Below, piece by piece: positions 28,494 through 37,768 of a stretch of 64,000 nt of DNA. A program made the position numbers and the translations under genes. Source of the DNA: Rhodobacteraceae bacterium DSL-40 (GTDB lineage Bacteria; Pseudomonadota; Alphaproteobacteria; Rhodobacterales; Rhodobacteraceae); assembly GCA_003258405.1 (NCBI GenBank), contig QKPN01000012.1:1-64000 (forward strand), read 5' to 3'. Each line of letters begins with the position of its first letter. The stretch's first letter is position 1. The notes under the pieces were generated by a model. The model was not told the origin of the DNA, made no database searches, and saw nothing but the letters and a program-made list of their open reading frames with translations.

Positions 28494-28777
28494 TCCACCA
28501 CCTTGGGCACGGTGAAGAAGCCCGCCCGCGCATCCGGCGCGTTGGCGAGCACCTTCTCACGCTTGTTGCCGTCCGTCACCTCGTCGGCGCGCCACTTGAG
28601 CTGCATCGGCGTCACCGAGGTCATCGGCTCCACCCCGGTCACATCGACCTCTGCCAGCTGCTCCATGAAGCCGAGAATTGCGGAAAGCTCGGAGGCAAGG
28701 GATGCGAGATCTGCCTCGGCCACCTCGATCCGGGCCAGATGCGCGACCTTGCGCGCGGTATCCTTGTCGATCGCCAT
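28490..28777 (-). CDS. gatC: Amidotransferase subunit C
   Basis: GatC (95 residues) is the small helical chaperone that holds GatA and GatB together. The family pattern is visible: [24 protein letters not shown], then [19 protein letters not shown] and a C-terminal [22 protein letters not shown]. Its stop overlaps the gatA start, so the pair is translationally coupled. The promoter should lie in the 394-nt gap to the divergent glycosyltransferase gene. Confidence 0.94.
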   Translation of the reverse strand: MAIDKDTARKVAHLARIEVAEADLASLASELSAILGFMEQLAEVDVTGVEPMTSVTPMQLKWRADEVTDGNKREKVLANAPDARAGFFTVPKVVE

Positions 28778-29171
28778 GAGTGCTCAATTCCAGGGAAGAC
28801 CTTGGCCGCCGGGATTATCCTGCCCGGGCGCATGGCGCAAGGGCCGGGCCCGCCCGGCGGGCACCTCCGAAGGTGCGGCAGCCCCGCAACACCCCGCCAG
28901 ATCGCGGTTTCTTGATTTCAAAAATGCGCGTTTTCAGCCGATCTCTGAAAAATTCAGATCGGGCCGGTTGCCCGTTTCGTCGGTATGCGAGTAGAATGTA
29001 CAACACTGGAATCTGAAATCCGGCATCCAGAGAGTGTCGCGTCTTTCGCCTTTCGGGAGGGGCGTGCGGGACATCCTCCAACGAAGACCAGTTTGTCTGG
29101 CAAGTGTGCTTGCAAGTCTGCGGCGGGTGCTTCGCCGTGGTCCCCGGTGTTCGTGTTCAACGGCAGACGCA
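28778..29171. other. 394-base divergent intergenic region, no gene recognised
   Basis: This region lies between gatC (leftward) and a glycosyltransferase gene (rightward). It holds an interrupted inverted repeat, CCGAT..CTGAA/TTCAG..ATCGG (28938-28962), and a short stem GCACCT/AGGTGC (28860-28875). The middle part is more AT-rich than its surroundings. No convincing promoter pair, RNA gene or conserved small reading frame was seen. Confidence 0.4.
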
Positions 29172-30029
29172 ATGTTGTCTTTCAATAGTTTCCTTGCCTA
29201 CGACCGGCTTCGCCGCCGCCTCAGACGTCTCCGCTACAGATGGCAGGGCAAATCCCGGCCGTCGCCGTATGGCTGGGACAAGCTGCCCTGGCTCGCGCCC
29301 CGGCCGCTGCCCCGGCGCATCTGGCTCTACTGGGCGCAAGGCATCGAGAACGCCCCCGATGTTGCGCAGGCCTGCATTGCGAGCTGGCGCCGGCACCACC
29401 CCGACTGGGAAATCGAGGTGCTGTCGGAAGCCAATATCGGCGATTTCGTCGATACCTCCGGTATTCCCGACGGGCTCATTCACGCCCACCGTGCCGATTT
29501 CCTGCGGCTCCGCTTGCTCAAGCGCCATGGCGGCGTCTGGGCCGATGCGACCTGCTACTGCAACCGCCCGCTCGAGCACTGGCTGCCACACCTGCTGACC
29601 GGCGGCTTCTTTGCCTTCAGCCAGCCGACGCCCGACCGCCTGATCTGCAACTGGTTTCTCGCCTCGGAGCCCGAGGGGCGCATCGTCACCGACTGGCTCG
29701 CCGGCATGCAGGCCTACTGGACGCGGCGCAGCACGCCGCATGATTATTTCTGGCCGATGGATGTCTTCGCCTGGCAGGCGGCACACAATCCGCAGTTTCG
29801 CGCCGCATGGCAGGCCACGCCGCGGATCAGCATGGACGGCACCCATTACATCCAGCGCCAGCTCGTGCGCGGCGCCGATCCCGCGCAGCCCGATCCGGGC
29901 TTCGACATCAGCGCCGTACCGGTCTTCAAGCTGACCTGGCGGAAGGATTTCTGCCGCGAGGATTACGAACGCTGGGGCATCCAGTTCGAGGAAACCAAGG
30001 CCAAGAAGGGGGCGTCGGCGGCCGCCTGA
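29172..30029 (+). CDS. Capsular-polysaccharide-type glycosyltransferase
   Basis: This is a 285-residue protein with the sugar-binding DXD-type region of the Gly_transf_sug/Caps_synth families. It has PRRIWLYWAQGIENAP near the N-terminus, then SWRRHHPDWEIEVLSEANI. The nucleotide-sugar segment is HRADFLRLRLLKRHGGVWADAT, where a DxD-like VWADAT follows the family's R-Y/L-x-x-L-x-x-x-GG order. It lacks a signal peptide and may act at the cytoplasmic membrane on a surface polysaccharide. ATG 29172 is preferred; longer in-frame starts run into the intergenic region. It stands alone, so the sugar and acceptor are unknown. Confidence 0.82.
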   Translation: MLSFNSFLAYDRLRRRLRRLRYRWQGKSRPSPYGWDKLPWLAPRPLPRRIWLYWAQGIENAPDVAQACIASWRRHHPDWEIEVLSEANIGDFVDTSGIPDGLIHAHRADFLRLRLLKRHGGVWADATCYCNRPLEHWLPHLLTGGFFAFSQPTPDRLICNWFLASEPEGRIVTDWLAGMQAYWTRRSTPHDYFWPMDVFAWQAAHNPQFRAAWQATPRISMDGTHYIQRQLVRGADPAQPDPGFDISAVPVFKLTWRKDFCREDYERWGIQFEETKAKKGASAAA

Positions 30030-30131
30030 ACCGCCCACGTCCGGAACGCGCGAATTAACTGTGAATGCGCGTAAATATTGTCTCAAGATGCCTGCAGGCA
30101 CATGCTCGTCCCGTTCAACAGGGGAACGAAC

Positions 30132-30344
30132 ATGTCATCCATTTTCGGAGAGCCCGCCGCATACGACAGGGCTGTTTGCAGAACCGCCGAAATTTTCATC
30201 GCGAAGTTCGGCTCGCTTGCGGATCTCGAGGCCTGGACGGCCGCGCGCAGGCCCACGCTCACCCACTCCGAGCGTGCCTACTGCGAGGCCGTGGCGCGCC
30301 GGGTCTCCTCCTTGCTCGGCAGCGTGGCCGCAGCTCCGGCCTGA
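30132..30344 (+). CDS. Small hypothetical protein
   Basis: This 70-residue, helix-rich protein starts MSSIFGEPAAYDRAV and ends in an Ala-rich tail. AGGGGA lies about 6 nt upstream of ATG 30132. Composition matches local coding DNA. It converges on hemE, whose stop is 9 nt away. No family was recognised. A short hydrophilic protein with a regular Ala/Leu pattern could be a DNA- or protein-binding helical bundle, but nothing here shows that. Confidence 0.6.
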   Translation: MSSIFGEPAAYDRAVCRTAEIFIAKFGSLADLEAWTAARRPTLTHSERAYCEAVARRVSSLLGSVAAAPA

Positions 30345-30353
30345 GCCTCCGCG

Positions 30354-31400
30354 CTACTGGCGTGGCGCGCGAATTGTCTCCAGCATGATCTCCACATGAC
30401 GCGGATCGGCCTCGGGAGTGATCCCGTGGCCGAGGTTGAAGATATGCGGCCCGCCCGAGAAGGCCTCGGCCACGCGCCGCGTCTCGCGCACGAGAGCATC
30501 CCCGCCGGTCACGAGCAGGAGCGGATCGAGATTGCCCTGCACGCAGAGGCGCGGCTGGAGCGCCTGCGCCGCCCAATCCGGGTCCACGCTCGTGTCGAGC
30601 GCGAGCCCCTGCGTCCCGGCCGCATCGGCGAAGGCAAGATAGCCCGCCCCCGCCCCGCGCGGGAAGCCGATCACCGGCACCTCCGGGTATTTCGCGCGGA
30701 GCGCCGCTGTGATCCGGGCGGCAGGTTCGATCGCGTAGCGCCGGAACCAGAGCCCGGGCAGCGCGCCCGCCCAGCTGTCGAACAGCTTCACCACCTCGGC
30801 CCCCGCCTCGATCTGGGCCGAGAGATAGAGGATCGTCGCCTCGGTGATGCGATCGATCAGCGCCTCGAAGGTCGCCGGATCGCCATAGAGCAGCCGCCGG
30901 GCCGGGGCCTGGTCAGGCGTGCCGCGGCCTGCGATCATGTAGGTCGCGACCGTCCAGGGCGCACCGGCAAATCCGATGAGCGTCGTCTCTGAAGGGAGCT
31001 CCTCCCGGAGCCGGCCGACCGTCTCGTAGACCGGCGCCAGGGTCTCGTGCACCGCCTCGGCCGGCTTGAGCCGCGCAAGATCCGCCGCCGAGGTCACGGT
31101 CGAAAGCCGCGGCCCCTCGCCCTGAACGAAGCTCAGATCCGCACCCAGGGCCTGGGGCACGAGCAGGATGTCGGCAAAGAGAATCGCTGCATCGAACCCG
31201 TAGCGGCGAATCGGCTGGAGCGTCACCTCCGTTGCCAGCTCCGGCGTGTAGCAGAGATCGAGGAAGCTCCCCGCCTTCTCCCGCGTCGCGCGGTATTCGG
31301 GAAGATACCGCCCCGCCTGCCGCATCATCCAGACCGGCGGCACCGGCAGCGTCTCGCCCGCCAGCGCCCTCAGCAGTTTCTTCTCCGTTCCGCCCATCAT
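30354..31400 (-). CDS. hemE: Uroporphyrinogen decarboxylase
   Basis: HemE (348 residues) decarboxylates uroporphyrinogen III to coproporphyrinogen III in heme and bacteriochlorophyll synthesis. It has the N-terminal signature [17 protein letters not shown] and the second signature [16 protein letters not shown]. The C-terminal [18 protein letters not shown] is also present. It is divergent from hemC across 74 nt, so both genes can share control from one region. Confidence 0.96.
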   Translation of the reverse strand: MMGGTEKKLLRALAGETLPVPPVWMMRQAGRYLPEYRATREKAGSFLDLCYTPELATEVTLQPIRRYGFDAAILFADILLVPQALGADLSFVQGEGPRLSTVTSAADLARLKPAEAVHETLAPVYETVGRLREELPSETTLIGFAGAPWTVATYMIAGRGTPDQAPARRLLYGDPATFEALIDRITEATILYLSAQIEAGAEVVKLFDSWAGALPGLWFRRYAIEPAARITAALRAKYPEVPVIGFPRGAGAGYLAFADAAGTQGLALDTSVDPDWAAQALQPRLCVQGNLDPLLLVTGGDALVRETRRVAEAFSGGPHIFNLGHGITPEADPRHVEIMLETIRAPRQ

Positions 31401-31474
31401 TCCATTCCGCCTTGCGATCGTGTGCGCGCGACCTTACCCATACGGCCCGGAATGAAAAGGGAGGGAAGCCCGTC

Positions 31475-32416
31475 ATGGCCCTTGATCTGCCCACGCCCGA
31501 CAGGCCGCTCCTCATCGGCACCCGCGGCAGCCCGCTCGCGCTCGCCCAGGCCCACGAGACCCACGACCGGCTGATGGCGGCGCACGGCCTCCCGCACGAG
31601 GCCTTCGAGATCGTCGTCATCAAGACCACCGGCGACCGGGTGCAGGATCGGCCGCTTTCGGAGATCGGCGGCAAGGGGCTCTTCACCAAGGAGATCGAGG
31701 AAGCGCTCGTCGCCGGCGCGATCGACATCGCCGTTCACTCGATGAAGGACATGCCGGTCGAGCAGCCCGAGGGTCTCGGGCTCACCTGCTACCTGCCCCG
31801 GGAGGATCCGCGCGATGCCTTCGTGAGCCTCGACGGCCGCAACCTCGCGGATCTGCCGCAGGGCGCGGTGGTTGGCACCTCGAGCCTGCGCCGCCGGGCC
31901 CAGCTCCGCTTCCGCCGCCCTGATCTCGAGGTCGTCGAGTTCCGCGGCAACGTGCAGACCCGGCTTCGGAAGCTTCGGGAGGGCGTGGCGGCGGCCACCT
32001 TCCTCGCCATGGCGGGCCTCCGCCGCCTCGCCATGGAAGAGATCGCCAAGGCTCCCATCGCGCCGGAAGACATGCTGCCCGCGGTCGCCCAGGGTGCCAT
32101 CGGCATCGAGCAGCGGCTCGGGGATGAGCGGGTCGCAGCCCTGCTCGCTCCGATCAACGACACCCCGACCAGCCTGCGGCTTGCCGCCGAGCGCGCCTTC
32201 CTCGCCGGGCTCGACGGCTCCTGCCAGACACCGATCGCGGGGCTTGCGGTGCTCGATGGCGACAGGCTCTGGCTCCGGGGCGAGATCCTGCGGCCCGACG
32301 GCTCGGAATGCCTCAGCCATCAGGTCGAGGGCCTTGCCCGGGATGGCACCGAAATGGGGGCCGAGGCCGCCGCGATCCTGCGAAGCCGCGCCGCGCCGGA
32401 TTTCTTCTCCGCCTGA
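31475..32416 (+). CDS. hemC: Hydroxymethylbilane synthase (porphobilinogen deaminase)
   Basis: HemC (313 residues) joins four porphobilinogens into hydroxymethylbilane. Motifs in order are IGTRGSPLALAQAHE, GGKGLFTKEIEEALVAGAIDIAVHSMKDMP, GTSSLRRRAQL, RGNVQTRLRKL and GLDGSCQTPIAG, where the Cys holds the dipyrromethane cofactor. ATG 31475 has GGGAGGGAAG upstream. It is divergent from hemE, and an intrinsic terminator follows. Confidence 0.96.
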   Translation: MALDLPTPDRPLLIGTRGSPLALAQAHETHDRLMAAHGLPHEAFEIVVIKTTGDRVQDRPLSEIGGKGLFTKEIEEALVAGAIDIAVHSMKDMPVEQPEGLGLTCYLPREDPRDAFVSLDGRNLADLPQGAVVGTSSLRRRAQLRFRRPDLEVVEFRGNVQTRLRKLREGVAAATFLAMAGLRRLAMEEIAKAPIAPEDMLPAVAQGAIGIEQRLGDERVAALLAPINDTPTSLRLAAERAFLAGLDGSCQTPIAGLAVLDGDRLWLRGEILRPDGSECLSHQVEGLARDGTEMGAEAAAILRSRAAPDFFSA

Positions 32417-32451
32417 TTCTGCCCCGCCAGACGCTTCCCAACCCGCGTCCC

Positions 32452-32483
32452 CGCCCCCGCCGCATCCCGCGCGGGGGCGTTTT
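32452..32483 (+). terminator. Intrinsic terminator after hemC
   Basis: CGCCCCCGC (32452-32460) and GCGGGGGCG (32471-32479) form a perfect 9-bp stem, followed by TTTTC. It lies 36 nt after the hemC stop. The following 240 bases to 32722 show no gene and no clear motif. Confidence 0.8.
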
Positions 32484-32722
32484 CTTGTGACCGGAGCGTA
32501 GCGTTCACACCCCGTAACGCTCGCATGACGCGCGTGTCACGGCGGTCATGGCTTTCTCATCCCATCGAGACGCGACCGCGATACCAGCCAGCAGGGACAG
32601 TTCGGATGCCGGACCAGCATACGGACGCGATCGCCGAAGAGCCGCCGCGTGACGGGTGACTTTCTCGCGCCAAGACCAGACTGAGCCACGCAACCGAACA
32701 CCGGAAGAAGATGGAGACCAGA

Positions 32723-32974
32723 ATGGCCCGCACCTCGAACCTCGCGACCCTCACCCTGATCCTGTCGCTCGCCGTCACCGGCGGGGCCAGCGCCCGCGAT
32801 GCGGGGGAGCGGAGGGTTGCGCCCGCACCGCTTGCCGGCGGCCTTGCCGCCTTCGTCACTGCCGCCGAGGCGAGCGAACCCGGCACGCCGGCGGCGGAGG
32901 GATGCGTCACGACACGGTCGGGCCGCAACGGGCGGACGGTGCACACCGAATGCGCGGGGACACCCGCAAACTGA
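32723..32974 (+). CDS. Small secreted protein
   Basis: This 83-residue protein has a signal peptide (LATLTLILSLAVTGGASA, likely cleavage after ASA). The mature part of about 55 residues has two Cys (EGCVTTRSGRNG and HTECAGT) that could form one disulfide in the periplasm. GGAG lies 7 nt upstream of ATG 32723; ATG 32711 is in frame. No family was recognised. It stands alone between the hemC terminator and a convergent nucleoside hydrolase. Confidence 0.65.
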   Translation: MARTSNLATLTLILSLAVTGGASARDAGERRVAPAPLAGGLAAFVTAAEASEPGTPAAEGCVTTRSGRNGRTVHTECAGTPAN

Positions 32975-33128
32975 ATTTCGTGCAGGCGGGGGCCCAGCCG
33001 CTGCCCGCCCGCGCGGATACCCCGGACCGGCCGTCAGCCGAGTAGACCTGTAGAGTTGTATCCTGTCCGGGAGCCGGATTCTCGATCTTACCCCGTCGGT
33101 CCGGGAAGGATCCGGTTCCCATCCCCCC

Positions 33129-34067
33129 TCAGAGCCGCGCGATCCGCTCGAGGAGGAGGGCGAAGAAGCCCTCGTCGTCCACATCGCGGATGACATGGAC
33201 ATTGCGGGGGCGGTCCGTCACGCCCCACCAGTCGATCACGGTCTGGCCCATGGTGAGCTCGGAGCCGGTCTCGACCTCGAGATTGACGTCGCGCCCGGAA
33301 AACAGCTCCGGCCGCAAGAGCCAGGCGATCACCGTCGGATCGTGGAGCGGGCCGCCGTCCTGGCCGTATTTCGCCTCGTCGAACCGTTCCTGATAATCGA
33401 GCAGCAGCGCGGTCGCATCGCCCACCCGGGTGCCGAGCGCGCGGAAGCGGTCCACCCGGACCTTGCGGGTGAGGCATTTGTGGGTCACGTCGAGTGGCAG
33501 GAGCGTGACCGGCGCGCCCGAGCTGAAGACCCGCTGTGCGGCGTGGGGATCGACGAGGATGTTGAATTCGGCCACCGGGGTCGTGTTGCCGCCCTCGAAG
33601 GCGCCGCCGCCCATGGCGATGATCCGCTTCACCCGGCCGACGATTTCGGGGGCCCTGGCGAAGGCGAGCGCGATGTTGGTGAGAGGGCCGAGAGTGCAGA
33701 GGGTGATGCTGCCCGCGGGTTCGGCGCGGAGGGTCTCGATCAGGAAATCGACGGAATGCCGCGGATCGAGCGGCATCACCGGCTCCGGCAGGTCCGGGCC
33801 GTCGAGACCGGTTTGCCCGTGGACATATTCGGCGGTGATGAGGGGGCGGAGCAGTGGCGCCTCGGCCCCGGCGAAGACGGGGATGTCGGGCCGGCCGGCC
33901 AGCTCGCAGACCTTGCGGGCGTTCTTCGCGGTGAGCGCGAGCGGCACGTTGCCGGCGACGGTGGTGATGCCGAGCACCTCGAGCTCGGGGCTTGCCAGGG
34001 CGAGCAGGATGGCGACGGCGTCGTCCTGACCGGGGTCGGTGTCGATGATGATGCGTTCGGGGGGCAT
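33129..34067 (-). CDS. Inosine-uridine nucleoside hydrolase family
   Basis: This 312-residue enzyme hydrolyses ribonucleosides to base plus ribose. The calcium-binding signature IIIDTDPGQDDAVAILLAL is at the N-terminus, followed by TLGPLTNIALAF, the IAMGGGAFEGGNTTPVAEFNI substrate segment, and a catalytic-region His in LHDPTVIAWLL. ATG 34067 starts the signature directly; an upstream extension overlaps the next gene. Substrate choice among purine and pyrimidine nucleosides cannot be read from the sequence. Confidence 0.92.
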   Translation of the reverse strand: MPPERIIIDTDPGQDDAVAILLALASPELEVLGITTVAGNVPLALTAKNARKVCELAGRPDIPVFAGAEAPLLRPLITAEYVHGQTGLDGPDLPEPVMPLDPRHSVDFLIETLRAEPAGSITLCTLGPLTNIALAFARAPEIVGRVKRIIAMGGGAFEGGNTTPVAEFNILVDPHAAQRVFSSGAPVTLLPLDVTHKCLTRKVRVDRFRALGTRVGDATALLLDYQERFDEAKYGQDGGPLHDPTVIAWLLRPELFSGRDVNLEVETGSELTMGQTVIDWWGVTDRPRNVHVIRDVDDEGFFALLLERIARL

Positions 34068-34086
34068 GACGGGCCTTTGGCGGCGG

Positions 34087-34329
34087 CTATTGCGGGATTC
34101 CGCGGCGCATGGGGGGGAGCGAGCAGCCTCGTTCGGGGACGGCTTCCAGCACGCCCTCGATGGCGCGGATCCGGTCGAGGCATTCCTCGCCGCCGGTGGC
34201 ACGGATGGCGCCGGCCTCGGGGACCACGCGCTCGATCACGAAGCCCTGGGCATGGACCACCTCGGCAATCGCCGCCGTCGCGGAGAGATGCGCGTCATCG
34301 ACGGTGATGGTGATGGAGATCTTCGCCAT
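34087..34329 (-). CDS. Small protein, often misnamed ketohydroxyglutarate aldolase
   Basis: This is an 80-residue protein (MAKISITITVDDAHL, then IAEVVHAQGFVIERV and IEGVLEAVPERG) with a beta-alpha-beta pattern like a ferredoxin-fold or propeptide-inhibitor (I9-like) domain. Similar small proteins are sometimes called ketohydroxyglutarate aldolase, but it is far too short for that enzyme and has no aldolase motif. It lies 20 nt upstream of the nucleoside hydrolase on the same strand and may be co-transcribed. Function is unknown. Confidence 0.65.
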   Translation of the reverse strand: MAKISITITVDDAHLSATAAIAEVVHAQGFVIERVVPEAGAIRATGGEECLDRIRAIEGVLEAVPERGCSLPPMRRGIPQ

Positions 34330-34420
34330 GGCCGGATCCTGCCCGGACCGTCCGGGATCCTTTCAAATCTAGCCGCAAACGCGGCGAAAACAAGCAGGCT
34401 GCAGCGGGGCGCCTTCCGGT

Positions 34421-34440
34421 GTGAAAACGGGGCTTTTCAC
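34421..34440. repeat. Inverted repeat between exporter and small protein gene
   Basis: GTGAAAA and TTTTCAC form a 7-bp inverted repeat with a 6-nt centre; GTGAAAC follows at 34441-34447. It is placed in the 182-nt gap upstream of the small protein gene (34329) and after the DMT exporter on the same strand. It could be an operator or a weak terminator; nothing decides between them. Confidence 0.3.
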
Positions 34441-34511
34441 CGTGAAACGAAAATCAAGCATTTGAATTTAAAGGATTATGCTGGTTAACATATCATGAAT
34501 CGCGGCCATTC

Positions 34512-35408
34512 TCATCCTCTGACCGCTGCCGGTGGGGCTGCGGCGGGCCGCTTGCGGCCGAACATCACGAGGTTGCCGAGCCCGGCGAAGAGCACGCCGG
34601 TGAGCGCCGTCGGGCTCCAGTGGTAGCCCTCGAAAAGCGTCGAGGCGACGAGCGCGACCACCGGGAAGAGCACGGTGGCATAGCCCGCCCCGGCCGAGCC
34701 GATGCGCGCCACGAGGAGGAGATAGGTGGTGAAGCCCACCACGGAGCCGATGGCCGCGAGATAGACCAGCGCGAGCCAGAACGCCGGCTGGGGCGGCAGG
34801 CTCAGGGGCGCGCGCGTCGCGGCCGCGAGACCGAGAAGCACCAGCGCACCGATCGCCATGCCCCAGGCGTTGGCGGTGACCGGATCGGTGCCGAGCGCGG
34901 AATTGCGCCGCGAGGCCATGTTGCCCCATGAAAAGAACAGCGTGCCGAGCACGCCCCAGCCGATGCCGCGGAGCGTTGCGGGATCGAGCGAGATGGCGAG
35001 ATCGTGCCAGAAGAGCAGCAGGATGCCGGTGGCGCCCAGCGCGCCCGCGAGGAGGGTGCGGCTCTCGATCCGGTCGCCGAAGAAAAGGCGCGCGTTCACC
35101 GCGTTGAAGATCGAGGCGAGCGAGAAGATCACCGAGACGAGGCCGGAGGGGATCAGGGCGGCCGCGTTGTAGAGGCCGATGAAGTTGAAGCAGAAGAGGC
35201 AGAGCGCCTGGACCAGCACGAAGGGCCAGGCGGCGGGCCGCCGCAGCCGCCCGAGGGCCGCAAGCCCGCCCAGCATCAGCAGGGCCGCGAGCGCGAATCG
35301 GTAGAAGACCGAGACGATGACCGGCACGGCATCGACCTGGAACGAGATCGCGATCCAGGTGGTGCCCCAGATCAGGACGGTTGCGGCAAGAAGGGCGGCG
35401 TTGGCCAT
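34512..35408 (-). CDS. EamA/DMT-family transporter
   Basis: This 298-residue protein has ten hydrophobic segments arranged as two EamA repeats, with the WGTTWIAI motif at the N-terminus and YLAAIGSVVGFTTYLLLV in the second half. Members export amino acids, cofactors or drugs, or import metabolites. The neighbouring AraC regulator is divergent and about 120 nt away, so it is a possible controller. The substrate is unknown. Confidence 0.88.
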   Translation of the reverse strand: MANAALLAATVLIWGTTWIAISFQVDAVPVIVSVFYRFALAALLMLGGLAALGRLRRPAAWPFVLVQALCLFCFNFIGLYNAAALIPSGLVSVIFSLASIFNAVNARLFFGDRIESRTLLAGALGATGILLLFWHDLAISLDPATLRGIGWGVLGTLFFSWGNMASRRNSALGTDPVTANAWGMAIGALVLLGLAAATRAPLSLPPQPAFWLALVYLAAIGSVVGFTTYLLLVARIGSAGAGYATVLFPVVALVASTLFEGYHWSPTALTGVLFAGLGNLVMFGRKRPAAAPPAAVRG

Positions 35409-35529
35409 GGCAGCGGCTCCGGTTTTCCGGCAGCTCTAGCGGCAGGCGCGGCGCGGGGATTGCACGATCTTGCGGTCGAATCGCGGCGGGCCGTTCCCGC
35501 CGCGGCCCGGCCTGGGGTATGATCGGGCC

Positions 35530-36381
35530 ATGAGCCGGACCGTTCAGGATTTTCTCGGGGCCTCGCCCACCGCCCGCATCGCCGCGCGCCTCGAGCTCGG
35601 CGGGCGGCGCACCGTGACGATCTGGGAGAACCGCGACGACCGGGTGCTCTACGAGACGCCCGCGGGGCATACCTTCAGCTTCTATCTCGAGGGCGGGACC
35701 GGCACGCGGCGGCTCGATGCGGGCGCGGTGGCGGGCTGGCCCGGCGCCGTCTGCATCCTGCCCGAGGGTCAGGGCTCGGCCTGGGAGATCACGGCGCCCT
35801 TCCGCTTCGTGCATCTCTATCTGCCCGATGACGCGCTGCGCGCGGCCTATGCGATGACCCATGACTGCGACGCGCGGCGGCTGGAGGTGCGCGACGTGAC
35901 CTTCGCGGCACTGCCCGAGATCGGCGCGCCGCTGCGGCGCCTCGCGCTTGCGGCGGAGGCGCAGGACCGGCTTGCCGCCGACGGGGCGCTGGCCGAGCTC
36001 GTGGGCGCGCTGCCCGCGCGGCGCCTCGCGGTGAAGGGCGGGCTTTCCCCGCTGGCGCTGCGCCGGATCGACGACTGGATCGAGGCGCATCTGGAGGGGC
36101 CGATCCGGCTTGCCGATCTCGCGGCCCTCGCCGGGCTCTCGGAATTTCACGTCCAGCGGATGTTCCGGCTCTGCCGCGGCGTCTCGCCGCATGGCTGGGT
36201 GACGCAGCGCCGCATCGCGCGGGCGCAGGCGCTGCTTCGCGGGCCGGAGCCGCTTGCCGGGATCGCCGCCGCCTGCGGCTTTTCGAGCCAGAGCCACTTC
36301 ACGCGGGTCTTCGGCCGGGAGACGGGGCTGACGCCCGCGGCCTATCGCGCGGGCGCGGATCTGGGCGGGCTCAGGCGATGA
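35530..36381 (+). CDS. AraC-family transcriptional regulator
   Basis: This 283-residue regulator has an N-terminal cupin-like region and a C-terminal double helix-turn-helix (IRLADLAALAGLSEFHVQRMF, then LAGIAAACGFSSQSHFTRVFGRETGLTP). It is divergent from the DMT exporter, the usual layout for exporter control. ATG 35530 gives a start near the promoter; an earlier in-frame ATG at 35470 is less likely. Its 3' end overlaps the convergent subtilase gene by 11 nt. The ligand is unknown. Confidence 0.9.
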   Translation: MSRTVQDFLGASPTARIAARLELGGRRTVTIWENRDDRVLYETPAGHTFSFYLEGGTGTRRLDAGAVAGWPGAVCILPEGQGSAWEITAPFRFVHLYLPDDALRAAYAMTHDCDARRLEVRDVTFAALPEIGAPLRRLALAAEAQDRLAADGALAELVGALPARRLAVKGGLSPLALRRIDDWIEAHLEGPIRLADLAALAGLSEFHVQRMFRLCRGVSPHGWVTQRRIARAQALLRGPEPLAGIAAACGFSSQSHFTRVFGRETGLTPAAYRAGADLGGLRR

Positions 36382-37621
36382 GCGCGGCGGCACCGGGCGC
36401 CTGGACGAGGCCCGCACCGACATCCTCGGGCGGATGGGAGAGCGGGGCCGCGCTGGCGGTGAGCTTGTCCCAGAGCGCCTGCCCCCGGAGCGCGGGATCC
36501 GATTCGGCCCAGAGCGCGGCGGCGCCCGCGACGAAGGGGCAGGCCATGCTGGTGCCCCGCAGCGTCTCGTAGAGCTTCGGCCGCGGGAAGGACGAGAAGA
36601 TGTCGACGCCGGGGGCGGCGATATCGACCTCGCCGCCATCGGGGTTGATGCCGCCGCAGGAGAAATCCGCCACCTTGCCGGTGGCATCGACCGCCGCCAC
36701 CGCGAGGATCGAGGGCGAGTTGGCGGGCGCGCCCACCGGTGCGACGAAGCCGAACTGGCGGGCGCTCTCGTTGCCGGCGGCGGCGACGATCAGCGCGCCG
36801 CGCTCGAGCGCGCGGCGGCCGAGGCGCTCGTAGGCCGCGCTCGGGATCTCGCCGGGCTGGGTGGCGCGGCCGAGCGACATGGAGATGACCTCCGCCCCCT
36901 GCTCGATCGCCCAGGCCATGCCGGCGAGGATGTCGATCTCGAGCCCCGAGCCGTTGTTGCCGAGCACCTTGCCGATGAGGATGTCGGCCTCGGGGGCGAC
37001 GCCGTAGCGCGGGGTGTTGTGGCCCGCCCGGGGCCCGGCGGCGATGCCGGTGCAATGGGTGCCGTGGCCCTGGATGTCGTCCACCGTCTCGCCGGCGACG
37101 AAGCTCTCGGCGATGACGGGGCGGCTGGCGAAATCCGGGTGCAGCAGGTCGAAGCCGGTGTCGAGCACGGCGATGCGGATGCCCTTGCCGCTGAAGGGCG
37201 CGCGCTCGGCGCCGGTGGCGGCGATGCCCCAGGTGCGTTCGGCGGTGTCGATGGCGTTGCCCGCCCCGTTGGAGGGGATCGAGTAGAGGTAGAACTCGGG
37301 GCGGGCCTCGGCGACATGATCCTCGGCGGCGAGGATGCGGGCGACCGAGGCGACATTTGCCTTGCTGGGTGCGTGGATGAGGCCGATGCCGAGGCCGCGC
37401 AGCAGCAGCGGCGCGCGGAGGCGGGCGGTGTCGATGCCGCCGATGGAGGAGGCCTCGACGGCCACCGCGCCGGGCGCGCTGCCGCCGGTGGCCTCGGCCG
37501 CGCCACGATCGAGGATGCGGAGCTGCTCGGTCTCGCTGCCACCCTCGAAGGTCACCAGCACGCCGCCGGTCGGCTGCGGCCGTCTGAGGTTCAGATAGGG
37601 AGGTGGTGTGATTTCCGGCAT
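36371..37621 (-). CDS. Subtilisin-like serine protease (S8)
   Basis: This 416-residue subtilase has Asp154 in IAVLDTGFDLLHPDF, His186 in GHGTHCTGIAAG, the oxyanion Asn284 in AAAGN, and Ser358 in RGTSMACPFVAGAAALW. The first 110 residues resemble an inhibitor-like propeptide, but no N-terminal signal peptide or membrane helix is visible. It may be cytoplasmic or use an unrecognised export route. The catalytic domain looks intact. Neighbours give no substrate clue. Confidence 0.88.
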   Translation of the reverse strand: MPEITPPPYLNLRRPQPTGGVLVTFEGGSETEQLRILDRGAAEATGGSAPGAVAVEASSIGGIDTARLRAPLLLRGLGIGLIHAPSKANVASVARILAAEDHVAEARPEFYLYSIPSNGAGNAIDTAERTWGIAATGAERAPFSGKGIRIAVLDTGFDLLHPDFASRPVIAESFVAGETVDDIQGHGTHCTGIAAGPRAGHNTPRYGVAPEADILIGKVLGNNGSGLEIDILAGMAWAIEQGAEVISMSLGRATQPGEIPSAAYERLGRRALERGALIVAAAGNESARQFGFVAPVGAPANSPSILAVAAVDATGKVADFSCGGINPDGGEVDIAAPGVDIFSSFPRPKLYETLRGTSMACPFVAGAAALWAESDPALRGQALWDKLTASAAPLSHPPEDVGAGLVQAPGAAALIA

Positions 37622-37727
37622 CTGCTCGTCCCTCGCTCCTGCCCGCGTTGAGGTCTCAACCTCAGATAGGGCGTGCCCACGTCATTAACAGGGATGGGCG
37701 GGGGGCTCGGCAAGGGGGGCCGGGGAT

Positions 37728-37749
37728 GCCGGGCGGCGAACCGCCCGGC
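37728..37749. terminator. GC-rich hairpin downstream of ilvE
   Basis: GCCGGGCGG and CCGCCCGGC form a perfect 9-bp stem with a CGAA loop (TTCG on the minus strand, which is the ilvE sense). It lies 60 nt past the ilvE stop. No T-run follows on the minus strand, so it is more likely a stabilising or Rho-assisted end than a strict intrinsic terminator. Confidence 0.4.
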
Positions 37750-37768
37750 TCGGGTCTTTCGTATCGTC

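Noticed and set aside
34087-34329. A true ketohydroxyglutarate aldolase
   Set aside because: The protein has 80 residues, against about 210 for the enzyme, with no Schiff-base lysine motif.
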